NCBI GenBank assembly: GCA_015056885.1
Contig: SVFL01000021.1
Location: forward strand, 1 to 44,119
Source of the DNA: Lachnospiraceae bacterium
GTDB lineage: Bacteria; Bacillota; Clostridia; Lachnospirales; Lachnospiraceae
Reading direction: 5' to 3'
Length of the DNA stretch: 44,119 nucleotides
Shown here in pieces: positions 1-6,692 of this stretch (positions within the stretch are counted from its first letter, which is position 1; each line of letters opens with the position of its first letter). Made by a program: the position numbers and the translations under genes. The notes beneath the pieces are model-generated. The model was given only the letters and a program-made list of their open reading frames with translations. It was not told the origin of the DNA and ran no database searches.

Positions 1-1
1 G

Positions 2-430
2 CAGATCAAGAAGCGTATGGAATCATTGTGCAAAGAGAAGGGAGTTACACTTACTTGTAGCAGAAACGTAGATACCATATATGCTAATGAAGTATTGCTG
101 TTTAGTTTATTGTGTAATTTGATTCAAAATGCTGTCTATGCTTGTGAAAGAGGCGATATTGTTGCATGGGGGGTAGAAGAAGAGGGGGAAAACCTTCGTA
201 TCTATGTAGAAGATAATGGTTGTGGCATGACCAAGGAGCAGGTAAAGCGTGTAAGGGAACCGTTTTATCGGGTGGATAAAGCAAGAAGCCGTGAAGCAGG
301 GCGAACCGGTCTTGGGCTGGCATTGTGCAGTCAGATTGTAGAATATCACAATGCCCGGATGGAGATTCAATCAGAAATAGATAAGGGAACAATCATTACA
401 ATTCTCTTTCCGAAAAAGTTTACCGTTTGA
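2..430 (+). CDS. Sensor histidine kinase, C-terminal fragment (5' truncated by window)
   Basis: This is the ATP-binding end of a membrane sensor kinase that would phosphorylate a partner response regulator lying left of the window. The frame is open from base 2, so the ATG at 17 is internal. The HATPase_c motifs are present in order: an N box (NLIQNAVYA), a G1 box (VEDNGCGMT) and a G2 box (GRTGLGLALCSQIVEY). The dimerisation/phospho-His and sensor domains are outside the window. The secreted protein that follows 89 bp downstream could be part of the same locus. The family call is firm; the signal is unknown. Confidence 0.9.
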   Translation, partial: QIKKRMESLCKEKGVTLTCSRNVDTIYANEVLLFSLLCNLIQNAVYACERGDIVAWGVEEEGENLRIYVEDNGCGMTKEQVKRVREPFYRVDKARSREAGRTGLGLALCSQIVEYHNARMEIQSEIDKGTIITILFPKKFTV

Positions 431-463
431 TTACTTTTTTATTATTGTGTGGTAAAAACGAAC

Positions 464-487
464 AGGTATCCTATACCTACCATGGTA
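464..487. promoter_or_regulatory. Two adjoining palindromes upstream of the secreted protein gene
   Basis: AGGTAT and ATACCT form a perfect inverted repeat with a 3-nt centre at 464-478. It is followed directly by the 10-bp palindrome TACCATGGTA at 478-487. They lie 33 bp before the start codon at 520. This could be an operator for the regulator of the truncated two-component system. No clear promoter was found to anchor it, so the role is a guess. Confidence 0.3.
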
Positions 488-519
488 AATCAAAATAAAA
501 AACGGAAGGAAGAAATAAT

Positions 520-1512
520 ATGAGAACGAGAAAAGGAGTATTATTAACATTAGCAGTAGCATTGGGAATTTCATTATGCGGAGCAGGTGGTTTGAAGGTC
601 TGTATGGCAAAAACCATGCAGAGTGAGGTGGCAACACAGGTAGAACAAAAGGAAGATATAATTCTTGAGGAAGGTGCGCAGGAAGTCATTGCAAATCCGG
701 TGAATCAGGTTTGGCAGGAGGAAAAAAGCATCTATTTACCGGAAGGTGCACAAATTGTGTCAGAAGCTAAAAACAGTTACAGAATCGTATGGGATAATTA
801 CACCATTGAATATTGGCAGGGTGACAAATATTTAGAAAAAGAAACCCAAGAAGATTTAGGGTTGGGAAAACTGCTACCAATTCTTCAGGATACCATTAAA
901 AAATATTCCGGCCAGGATATGAGTAATTGTGAGATTGAGGTGTCGTTGGTTGGCACTGAAGGAGACTTTGAGGGTGGAGAAGCGTGTGAACCGATAGTGG
1001 AACTTGAAACAACAGACGGGAAGGTTTGTATTTTGGGCGGAGAACCGGCAGAAGACGCAACCGTAAGGGAATATGAAATGGATTCCAAGCACTATCAAGT
1101 GTGGGTTTTATTTGACAAACACCAGTATTTAATTATGGTGGATAGTGTGACCGGAGAGGTGTTTGGATATTCTTATTTAAATCAGAATTTAGGTGATTAT
1201 TCAAACGGATGGGAAAAGGTAATGTCGTATGACCCTGTTGAATATGAACTTTCAGAAGAAGAGCAGAAAGAATACGATGCGATGATCGCCTCTTTTGTTA
1301 CCAATGACTTAAATTTGGGAAATGTGGAAAAAGTATTTGCCCAGGATTGGGGCTTGGCATATCTTAACAATGGTAGCATCGATGACGCCCGTGCATATTA
1401 TTCAGCATTATGCAAAACAGACAATGGTACTATGGTAGAAGTATCTGTTGACATGGGAGAAAAAATGGTAATTTGTTTTGATACTACAATTATTTATTCA
1501 TCGGAGGGATAA
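520..1512 (+). CDS. Secreted protein of unknown function with a PepSY-like stretch
   Basis: 330 aa. The N terminus has a basic start (MRTRKG), a hydrophobic core to about residue 28 and a plausible signal peptidase I site near CMA-KT. The residue before the early Cys does not fit a lipobox, so it is read as secreted rather than lipidated. The mature protein is acidic. Residues near 190-225 (YQVWVLFDKHQYLIMVD, then SVTGEVFGYSY) resemble the beta-strand plus D-x-x-TGEV pattern of PepSY domains, which are common in secreted proteins beside sensor kinases. That resemblance is weak and by eye. The RBS is an AAGGAAG-type sequence about 8 bp before the ATG. It follows the truncated kinase and ends at a hairpin terminator. 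Function unknown. Confidence 0.75.
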   Translation: MRTRKGVLLTLAVALGISLCGAGGLKVCMAKTMQSEVATQVEQKEDIILEEGAQEVIANPVNQVWQEEKSIYLPEGAQIVSEAKNSYRIVWDNYTIEYWQGDKYLEKETQEDLGLGKLLPILQDTIKKYSGQDMSNCEIEVSLVGTEGDFEGGEACEPIVELETTDGKVCILGGEPAEDATVREYEMDSKHYQVWVLFDKHQYLIMVDSVTGEVFGYSYLNQNLGDYSNGWEKVMSYDPVEYELSEEEQKEYDAMIASFVTNDLNLGNVEKVFAQDWGLAYLNNGSIDDARAYYSALCKTDNGTMVEVSVDMGEKMVICFDTTIIYSSEG

Positions 1513-1541
1513 TAAAAGTTCGATAATATGAAGCATATGTA

Positions 1542-1588
1542 TAGCCATTACGAAGAGTAAATTCTTTGTAATGGCTAATATTTTTTGT
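1542..1588 (+). terminator. Intrinsic terminator after the secreted protein gene
   Basis: The arms TAGCCATTACGAAGA and TTCTTTGTAATGGCTA pair across a 5-nt loop and are followed by ATATTTTTTG. The U-rich tail is on the + strand, so it ends the transcript of the gene at 520-1512. Confidence 0.8.
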
Positions 1589-1646
1589 CCCTTACTTGAC
1601 ACATTCAGATATTTTTGGAAAATATGTTAGAGCATGGTAATTAAGA

Positions 1647-1669
1647 GAAGGCCAAGCGGCCTTCTTTTT
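1647..1669 (+). terminator. Second short GC-rich terminator
   Basis: GAAGGCC, loop AAGC and GGCCTTC form a perfect 7-bp stem followed directly by five T. It lies about 60 bp after the first terminator with no reading frame between them. It may be a backup terminator, or it may end a very short transcript starting near the TTGACA at 1596-1601. Confidence 0.7.
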
Positions 1670-1690
1670 GATGATTTATGTCATGGTGTG

Positions 1691-1699
1691 TGATATAAT
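1691..1699 (+). promoter_or_regulatory. Extended -10 promoter for the 61-aa membrane protein gene
   Basis: TGATATAAT matches an extended -10 element (TGn plus a perfect TATAAT), 34 bp upstream of the ATG at 1733. No good -35 hexamer is visible at the usual spacing, which an extended -10 can tolerate. Confidence 0.6.
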
Positions 1700-1732
1700 T
1701 TATAAGGGATTTTGACGAAGGAGTGTGATTAT

Positions 1733-1918
1733 ATGAAAAAGAATGTTTCAAGAATTATTGGTTTGGTAATGGCTGTAATAGCCATCGCATTTGTGGTATT
1801 TGCATTGAACCATCCTGAAATGAGTTTTCCTTGGAGTAATACAATTACTTGGGTGTTGTATGGTTTATACGCCATTGTAACAGGAGTTCTGCTGGTTGCA
1901 CCTACAAAAAAGAAGTAA
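1733..1918 (+). CDS. Small two-helix membrane protein, 61 aa
   Basis: The protein begins MKKNVSRIIG. Two hydrophobic segments (about residues 8-27 and 40-56) are joined by a short polar loop (NHPEMSFPWSN), and the C terminus is basic (PTKKK). The start at 1733 is preferred because AAGGAG lies 9 bp upstream; an in-frame TTG at 1712 lies before that RBS. No terminator separates it from the LytTR regulator gene 62 bp downstream, so the two may be co-transcribed. It has no cysteine-bearing processing site or double-glycine leader, so nothing marks it as a pheromone precursor. It could be an accessory membrane subunit for the sensor or exporter that follows. Function unknown. Confidence 0.7.
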   Translation: MKKNVSRIIGLVMAVIAIAFVVFALNHPEMSFPWSNTITWVLYGLYAIVTGVLLVAPTKKK

Positions 1919-1980
1919 GACAATTCTGTGTGATTGGTTGTAGGGGAAATTCGATAAAATCAAGAATTAGAGGTTGATAT

Positions 1981-2700
1981 ATGATAAAAATTGCAATATG
2001 TGACGATGAACAGACAATGGTTTCTGGGAATGAAGATGTTGTAAAAGATAGTCTTAAAAAGTGTGGGATTGCTTTTGAAATTACAACTTACCTAAAAAGT
2101 AGTAATCTTTTGGCTGATATAGCAGAGGATGGATTTTTTTATGATTTGTTATTGCTTGATATTGAAATGCCGGAATATTCCGGTATGGAGATTGCTCAAA
2201 AGGTGAAGGAATATTTGCCGAATATCAGAATAATTTTTATCACATCCCATGTGGAATACGCTATTGATGCTTATGAGTTGTCCATATTTCGATATGTGCC
2301 CAAAAATGATATTGAACAAAGACTTGCTATGGCGGTAAAGGACGCGGCAGGACTGATTGAACTGGAAGCAGGTCAGGATTATACCATTCAAACAAATAAT
2401 CGCATGGAGCGCATTCGTTATAAGGATATTATTTACATACAACGAGATGGTAAAAATGCAAGTATTGTAGCTGTAAATGGTATTTCAAAAGTGAGGAAAA
2501 GCTTGCAACAGGTATATGAGGAAATAAATGCACCGGAATTTATTTTCATAGAAAGAGGCTGTATTATTAATATTATACATATTATCAAGATTAATGATTC
2601 TATGGTATTTTTGGAAAATGGTGAAACACTTCCCATCAGCAGATCTCATTTGCAGGGAGTGAAACAATATATAGCACAATTTTGGGGAGAACATATTTGA
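1981..2700 (+). CDS. LytTR-family response regulator (AgrA/ComE type)
   Basis: 239 aa. A receiver domain fills residues 1-120, with acidic residues at CDDE (8-10), the phospho-acceptor Asp60 in LLLLDIEMP and the conserved Lys in YVPKND. A LytTR DNA-binding domain follows from about residue 135 to 235, including the typical YIQRDGK and FIFIERGCIINI stretches. LytTR regulators bind pairs of 9-bp direct repeats one or two helical turns apart and activate transcription. The gene overlaps its kinase partner by one base (TGATG). A tandem 9-bp repeat just after the kinase gene, in front of the ABC exporter, is the likely target. Confidence 0.92.
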   Translation: MIKIAICDDEQTMVSGNEDVVKDSLKKCGIAFEITTYLKSSNLLADIAEDGFFYDLLLLDIEMPEYSGMEIAQKVKEYLPNIRIIFITSHVEYAIDAYELSIFRYVPKNDIEQRLAMAVKDAAGLIELEAGQDYTIQTNNRMERIRYKDIIYIQRDGKNASIVAVNGISKVRKSLQQVYEEINAPEFIFIERGCIINIIHIIKINDSMVFLENGETLPISRSHLQGVKQYIAQFWGEHI

Positions 2701-3965
2701 TGGAATGGTATGTGTGGATTTCACTTTTTTTGACAAACTTAATTCGAAACAGTGTTTGCTTGTATCTGATTCATAAAATTCAGGGCTTTCCAAAGCTGGG
2801 GAAAAAAACATATAGTTACAGTGTAGGTGTTGCAGTTGCGGTAACAATGTGTACACAATTTTCACTGCTTCCTTATCAGTTGCTGGGGATAGAGGGGGCA
2901 TTGCTGTTTGGTTTAGTGTATTTTACAAGTAATCGTAAACCGGGACGAGGTTTATTTTTGATTATTTTTTATGAAGTGGGAGTATATTTGTGGGAGTTTA
3001 TTGTTTCGGTTGTATGGGCACTTTTGTGTAGTGAGAATTATTTCTCACAGGATTTGGCAGAAGGTATGCCGGCTGTATGGTGTGTGCGACTTTTGATACT
3101 GGGACTTACCGTTTGGACGGGATTAAAAGATTATGATGCTTCCAGGGGATTTTGCCTGGCCAGTGGGATTGCAATCGCTACATTGTTTGCGATGATTGTT
3201 ATTTCGGAACAGAGTATTGTGGTTCTGGACAGCGAGGAAGTTTCTTTCCATATGCTGTGGGCTATTATTTTTATTTTTGCGATTCTGGTTTACAGGCTTA
3301 CCTATCAATATGAAATGGAAAAGATGGTGGCGAAACTGCAGACGGAGCAAAAGGAACTTTTGCAGAAAGATTATCAGAATATAAATCGTATATATACGGC
3401 TAATGCCAGATTATATCACGATTTACATAATCATCTGGAGGTTATACGGTCCGGTATTAAACAGGGCAGGATGGAAGAGGCTCTGCAGTATTTGGATGAA
3501 TTGCAGGCACCCATACGGAATATTACAAGAACCGTATGGACAGGTGATGAGGCGATTGATTATCTGTTAAACAGTAAATTAACTGTTATGAAGGAAGAAA
3601 AGATTGAATCAAAGGTAAACATAGAATTCCCTCCCAATACGAATATACGTAGTGCTGATTTGACGGCAGTACTGGGTAATCTTTTGGATAATGCCATAGA
3701 GGCAGTTAAAGCATGTGAAGAGAATCGTTTTATTAATCTTACGATTAGGCGAATTAATCATATGTTGGTTATTAAAGTAGAGAATAGTTGTGCTAAAGAA
3801 CCGGTGCTTAAAAATGGGGTGCCGGAAACAACTAAGGATGATAAAACACATCATGGATGGGGGCTAAAAAGTGTGCTTGCTGCAGCGGAGCAGTATGACG
3901 GCACATTGGAAACTACTTTTAAGGAGAATAAATTTAGGGCAGTAGTTACCATGTTTTATCATTGA
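2700..3965 (+). CDS. GHKL sensor histidine kinase (AgrC-like)
   Basis: 421 aa from the ATG at 2700, chosen because GGGGAG lies about 10 bp upstream and the start overlaps the regulator stop; an in-frame start at 2682 would lie inside that RBS. The first 200 residues form about six membrane segments, the usual sensor of the AgrC/LytS group. A coiled linker leads to the phospho-acceptor motif YHDLHNHL with His240. The ATPase part has an N box (GNLLDNAIEA) and the HHGWGLKSV G box. Kinases of this class commonly sense peptides, yet no AgrB or AgrD gene is present nearby. The ligand is therefore unknown; the adjacent ABC exporter is the natural output. Confidence 0.9.
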   Translation: MEWYVWISLFLTNLIRNSVCLYLIHKIQGFPKLGKKTYSYSVGVAVAVTMCTQFSLLPYQLLGIEGALLFGLVYFTSNRKPGRGLFLIIFYEVGVYLWEFIVSVVWALLCSENYFSQDLAEGMPAVWCVRLLILGLTVWTGLKDYDASRGFCLASGIAIATLFAMIVISEQSIVVLDSEEVSFHMLWAIIFIFAILVYRLTYQYEMEKMVAKLQTEQKELLQKDYQNINRIYTANARLYHDLHNHLEVIRSGIKQGRMEEALQYLDELQAPIRNITRTVWTGDEAIDYLLNSKLTVMKEEKIESKVNIEFPPNTNIRSADLTAVLGNLLDNAIEAVKACEENRFINLTIRRINHMLVIKVENSCAKEPVLKNGVPETTKDDKTHHGWGLKSVLAAAEQYDGTLETTFKENKFRAVVTMFYH

Positions 3966-3975
3966 TAGGATCCAT

Positions 3976-4005
3976 TTGCGGACAAAAAGCGACCAATTGC
4001 GGACA
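3976..4005 (+). promoter_or_regulatory. Tandem LytTR-type operator, two TTGCGGACA repeats
   Basis: TTGCGGACA occurs at 3976-3984 and again at 3997-4005. The starts are exactly 21 bp apart (12-bp spacer, two helical turns), which is the architecture of LytTR/AgrA binding sites. The pair lies directly after the LytTR kinase gene and just upstream of a -10-like TATGAT (4032-4037) that lacks a good -35. Binding by the 1981-2700 regulator is inferred from position and geometry. Confidence 0.65.
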
Positions 4006-4031
4006 TTTAGGCAGTCGGTCGTTTTTTATTA

Positions 4032-4037
4032 TATGAT
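4032..4037 (+). promoter_or_regulatory. Candidate activator-dependent -10 of the ABC operon
   Basis: TATGAT matches TATAAT at five of six positions. The position where a -35 would sit (about 4009-4014) does not resemble TTGACA and is immediately next to the second LytTR-type repeat, as expected for an activated promoter. TATTAT at 4027-4032 is an alternative. Confidence 0.4.
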
Positions 4038-4076
4038 GTACCTGTAAACAATAAACAAAACTTTTTGGAGGTACAT
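4036..4076 (+). promoter_or_regulatory. Inverted repeat overlapping the RBS of the 54-aa gene
   Basis: ATGTACCT (4036-4043) and AGGTACAT (4069-4076) are perfect 8-bp complements. The right arm covers part of the GGAGG Shine-Dalgarno (4067-4071) and ends one base before the ATG. If the transcript begins upstream of the left arm, it could hide the RBS. If it starts near 4044, the hairpin cannot form in RNA. Confidence 0.4.
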
Positions 4077-4077
4077 T

Positions 4078-4242
4078 ATGAGACATATGTTAATGAGATT
4101 GGTAATCGGTTTGGTTTGGCTGGCAGCAGCAATTGTTAGTGCCGTTACATTAAATTTTTCCATGGTAATCTTTTTTGGTGTAATGGGAGTTGCTTTTCTG
4201 TTCAGCGCATATAGCATTTGGAAAAAGGATGAAGGTAAGTAA
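4078..4242 (+). CDS. 54-aa two-helix membrane peptide, first gene of the ABC operon
   Basis: The product starts MRHMLMRLVIG, has two hydrophobic segments (about residues 7-24 and 28-45) and ends SIWKKDEGK. GGAGG sits 6 bp before the ATG, a strong ribosome site. It ends two bases before the ATP-binding protein gene, so it is the first gene of the exporter operon under the LytTR-type operator. The size and two-helix plan resemble the 61-aa protein at 1733, though sequence similarity is not obvious by eye. It may be a small subunit of the exporter or a membrane regulator. Function unknown. Confidence 0.7.
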   Translation: MRHMLMRLVIGLVWLAAAIVSAVTLNFSMVIFFGVMGVAFLFSAYSIWKKDEGK

Positions 4243-4244
4243 AT

Positions 4245-4955
4245 ATGGGAAATTCAATACTTTTAGAAATGAATGATTTAACAGTGGGTTACAGCAAAGA
4301 CAAGCCTGTATTATCCGGATTTGATATTCGTTTAAACAGCCATGAAGTTGTGGGGCTGATTGGTTTAAACGGAGCCGGAAAAACTACTTTTATGAAAACA
4401 TTATGTGGCCTGATGAAGGAATACCGTGCTACGGAATGTAAATGGCATGGCAAACCTCTTGTTTTGCGGGATAATTCATTTAAGAAGACCAGATATGCGG
4501 TATTTGCAGAAGAGCATTCATTTCAATATTTTACATTTAGGGAATATAGCTCTTATATTGCGTCTGCATATGGAAAAGAGCTGACGGATGTGGAGCCGTT
4601 AATTGACGGTTTTGGATTTCGTGAATATACGGATATTTGTTTTAAGGAGTTATCCACGGGTAATTTAAAGAAAGCTTATCTGATTACGGCATTTGCGCTG
4701 AAACCGGAGCTTTTACTGTTGGACGAACCGGTGAACGGTTTGGATTTCCAGAGTACGGAGTATTTGTATCGTTGTATGGAAAATTACAAAAAACATGGTA
4801 CCCTTTTGTTCGCCTCTCACATTTTGGAAAGCATCTGTCTGACCTCAGACAGGGTATTGGTTGTGGAAAATGGTGAAATAAGAAAGAAATTTGAAAAAGA
4901 AGAAATTGATGCAGTTACAATCAGGGAGGTGCTTGGAGAGCATGAAACTGTTTAG
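4245..4955 (+). CDS. ABC transporter ATP-binding protein (ABC-2 exporter type)
   Basis: 236 aa nucleotide-binding subunit that would power the permease encoded next. Walker A is GLNGAGKTT at residues 40-48. The signature is the variant LSTGN near residue 136 in place of LSGGQ. Walker B is LLLLDEPVNGLDF near 155-166, and the switch His is in FASHILES. It follows the 54-aa gene by two bases and overlaps the permease gene by 14 bp. The context of LytTR regulator, GHKL kinase and two-gene exporter is typical of peptide or bacteriocin response and immunity loci, but the substrate cannot be told from sequence. Confidence 0.92.
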   Translation: MGNSILLEMNDLTVGYSKDKPVLSGFDIRLNSHEVVGLIGLNGAGKTTFMKTLCGLMKEYRATECKWHGKPLVLRDNSFKKTRYAVFAEEHSFQYFTFREYSSYIASAYGKELTDVEPLIDGFGFREYTDICFKELSTGNLKKAYLITAFALKPELLLLDEPVNGLDFQSTEYLYRCMENYKKHGTLLFASHILESICLTSDRVLVVENGEIRKKFEKEEIDAVTIREVLGEHETV

Positions 4956-5973
4956 TGTATTTGGAAAACAATTATTTGGTGCTCATTTTGAAGGATTAAA
5001 GAGAAGTATGGCAGTAGCTCTGGTTGTGTATTTCGGCTTATATTTTGCGGAAATAAAAATGAATATTGCACCTGTTGTGTTATATCTGGTCTGCATGACC
5101 TTTCCTTTGGGGATTATGTGGCAGGCGTTGTCTTCTCATCAAAATTCTCGTAATCTGGAAGCTGTTTTGATTCTGCCGTTTGAGCAAAGGGAATTTGTAG
5201 GTTCTTATGTATTAGCAATGTGCATATATGTTCTTGTGAATAAAAGCAGTATTGTATTTGCGATATTTTGGGCATTGGGAGTATGGAGACCGGAACAGAT
5301 TATGCTTGTATTGCTTGTAGCTGTAATGGCCTGTCTGTTTTCCATGGCATTATACACATGTAGGAATCGTTGTGTTTTTTGGAAGGATGCGTATGCCTTT
5401 TATTATCCGGTTAAGGTGAAATCCATCCTTCAAAGAAGACAAATGAGTGGTAATATGTTTTTGTATATTATGCGTTATTTATGTACCAATAAAAATTACT
5501 TAATCAATACAGTCGGATTATGTGGTGTGGCTATATTGTTGCCACTTATGTTACAACAGATCAAAGATATGCCGGTTGTACCTATAGGATTTGGAATTCT
5601 TTGTATAAATACACCGCTTTGCATACTATTGTCTGTAGATAGGGATTTACAGCAGGCGATAAAAATGTTACCCGGACAAGGGATGCGCTTTTGTGTAAAG
5701 TATGCTGTTTTTTTAGCCGGTGTGAATCTATTTGTTAATAGTCTCTTTTTATTGAGCTGGAGGCTGCAGTGTGGAAATATAGGTGTTTTGATGATGGTGT
5801 TGGCTGTTGGGTTTGCAGTTATCAGTGCTGTTTTATCGGTGGCCATGGAGTGGTTTTTCCCGTTAAAGAACTGGAAATTGGAGAGTGATTTGTATCATCA
5901 TCCCCGAAAATACATCGTTCCGGGTATTATGATATTGTTGGCCGGAATGGTAATGATTATTATAATGCAATAA
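4942..5973 (+). CDS. ABC transporter permease (ABC-2 type)
   Basis: 343 aa from the ATG at 4942 (MKLFSVFGKQLF), inside the end of the ATPase gene; an AGGGAGG sequence lies 12 bp upstream. An in-frame ATG at 4891 would give 17 extra, very basic residues and is less likely. The protein is strongly hydrophobic with roughly six to eight membrane segments and a soluble loop near the middle (residues 145-185). It ends with a helix just before the stop. It has no FtsX or MacB hallmark. It is the channel partner of the preceding ATPase. No obvious terminator follows; the next gene has its own promoter. Confidence 0.85.
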   Translation: MKLFSVFGKQLFGAHFEGLKRSMAVALVVYFGLYFAEIKMNIAPVVLYLVCMTFPLGIMWQALSSHQNSRNLEAVLILPFEQREFVGSYVLAMCIYVLVNKSSIVFAIFWALGVWRPEQIMLVLLVAVMACLFSMALYTCRNRCVFWKDAYAFYYPVKVKSILQRRQMSGNMFLYIMRYLCTNKNYLINTVGLCGVAILLPLMLQQIKDMPVVPIGFGILCINTPLCILLSVDRDLQQAIKMLPGQGMRFCVKYAVFLAGVNLFVNSLFLLSWRLQCGNIGVLMMVLAVGFAVISAVLSVAMEWFFPLKNWKLESDLYHHPRKYIVPGIMILLAGMVMIIIMQ

Positions 5974-5996
5974 GAACAAACCATGCATTTTGTATA

Positions 5997-6025
5997 TTGT
6001 AGGTAATAAATTATTCTGTTATAAT
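5997..6025 (+). promoter_or_regulatory. Promoter of the DUF3592-like gene
   Basis: TTGTAG (5997-6002), a 17-bp spacer and TATAAT (6020-6025), with TG at 6017-6018 giving an extended -10. The perfect -10 is 39 bp before the ATG. Confidence 0.65.
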
Positions 6026-6064
6026 AAAAAATCAGAAATAGTAAGGCAATATAGGGGGGACAAT

Positions 6065-6496
6065 ATGTTATTTAGCAATAGCACAAAAAAACTTGGGGCG
6101 ATTATCCTGGGTTTAGGTATACTTATGCTGGTCTTTAATTTAGTTATGGTACTTTGGAGTGCTATATTTATTGCTACATCAGAGGTGACAACAGGTTATG
6201 TGAAGGATGTACAGGTGTGGGAAACACATAATAATACTTCTTCTCGAAATAGAAGTGTACATCATGATACGTTTATGACCATAGAGTATACTGTGGATGA
6301 TGTGGTTTATGAAAAAAGTTTCAAGGTAGGTAATTCCTCGGCAAATGAGGGAAGGCCTATAACGGTATACTATAAAAAGTCTAATCCGGAAAAAGCATCT
6401 ACCGGAAAGGAAGCTATTACTGTAGATGGATTTGTGATTTTTCTTACAATATTTTTTGGAGGACTTATCTATCTAAAAGGAACGGAACAAGATTAA
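6065..6496 (+). CDS. DUF3592-like membrane protein
   Basis: 143 aa starting MLFSNSTKKLG after an AGGGGGG ribosome site. An in-frame ATG at 5990 lies upstream of the promoter -10 and is rejected. A first membrane helix (about residues 9-35) is followed by an extracytoplasmic beta-rich region of about 75 residues and a second helix near the C terminus. The sequence TTGYVKDVQVW, the tyrosine-rich middle (IEYTVDDVVYEKSF) and the PITVYYKKSNPEKA segment fit the DUF3592 pattern. Members have no defined function. It is a single-gene transcript between its own promoter and a strong terminator. Confidence 0.8.
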   Translation: MLFSNSTKKLGAIILGLGILMLVFNLVMVLWSAIFIATSEVTTGYVKDVQVWETHNNTSSRNRSVHHDTFMTIEYTVDDVVYEKSFKVGNSSANEGRPITVYYKKSNPEKASTGKEAITVDGFVIFLTIFFGGLIYLKGTEQD

Positions 6497-6502
6497 GAAA
6501 GA

Positions 6503-6529
6503 AAAAACCCTGGGAAATTCAGGGTTTTT
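6503..6529 (+). terminator. Intrinsic terminator after the DUF3592-like gene
   Basis: AAAAACCCTG and CAGGGTTTTT form a perfect 10-bp stem with a 7-nt loop. The T run is part of the right arm, so the hairpin may work in both directions. Confidence 0.85.
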
Positions 6530-6581
6530 GTTATTTTATTCGGTGAAATAGTGCGATTTTTTAGATAATCATATCAGGGGA

Positions 6582-6609
6582 TTGTAAAATAAATCAGATA
6601 TTATATAAT
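6582..6609 (+). promoter_or_regulatory. Promoter of the Lon-type protease gene
   Basis: TTGTAA (6582-6587), a 16-bp spacer and a perfect TATAAT (6604-6609) in an AT-rich stretch. The leader to the ATG at 6693 is about 75 nt. Confidence 0.55.
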
Positions 6610-6692
6610 TATATATATAGGAATTAGATAATCTGTTGGGTTCTATTGCAGAGGACAGAAAATAATCATTTTGTCCGGGAAGGAGACCGACT

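Noticed and set aside
1733..1918. Small membrane protein as an AgrD-like pheromone precursor
   Set aside because: It has two helices, no amphipathic leader with a central Cys/Ser core, and there is no AgrB protease gene nearby.
3989..4030. GCGACC...GGTCGTTTTTT as an intrinsic terminator of the kinase gene
   Set aside because: The stem is only 5-6 bp with a loop of over 20 nt; the direct-repeat reading as a regulatory site explains the sequence better.
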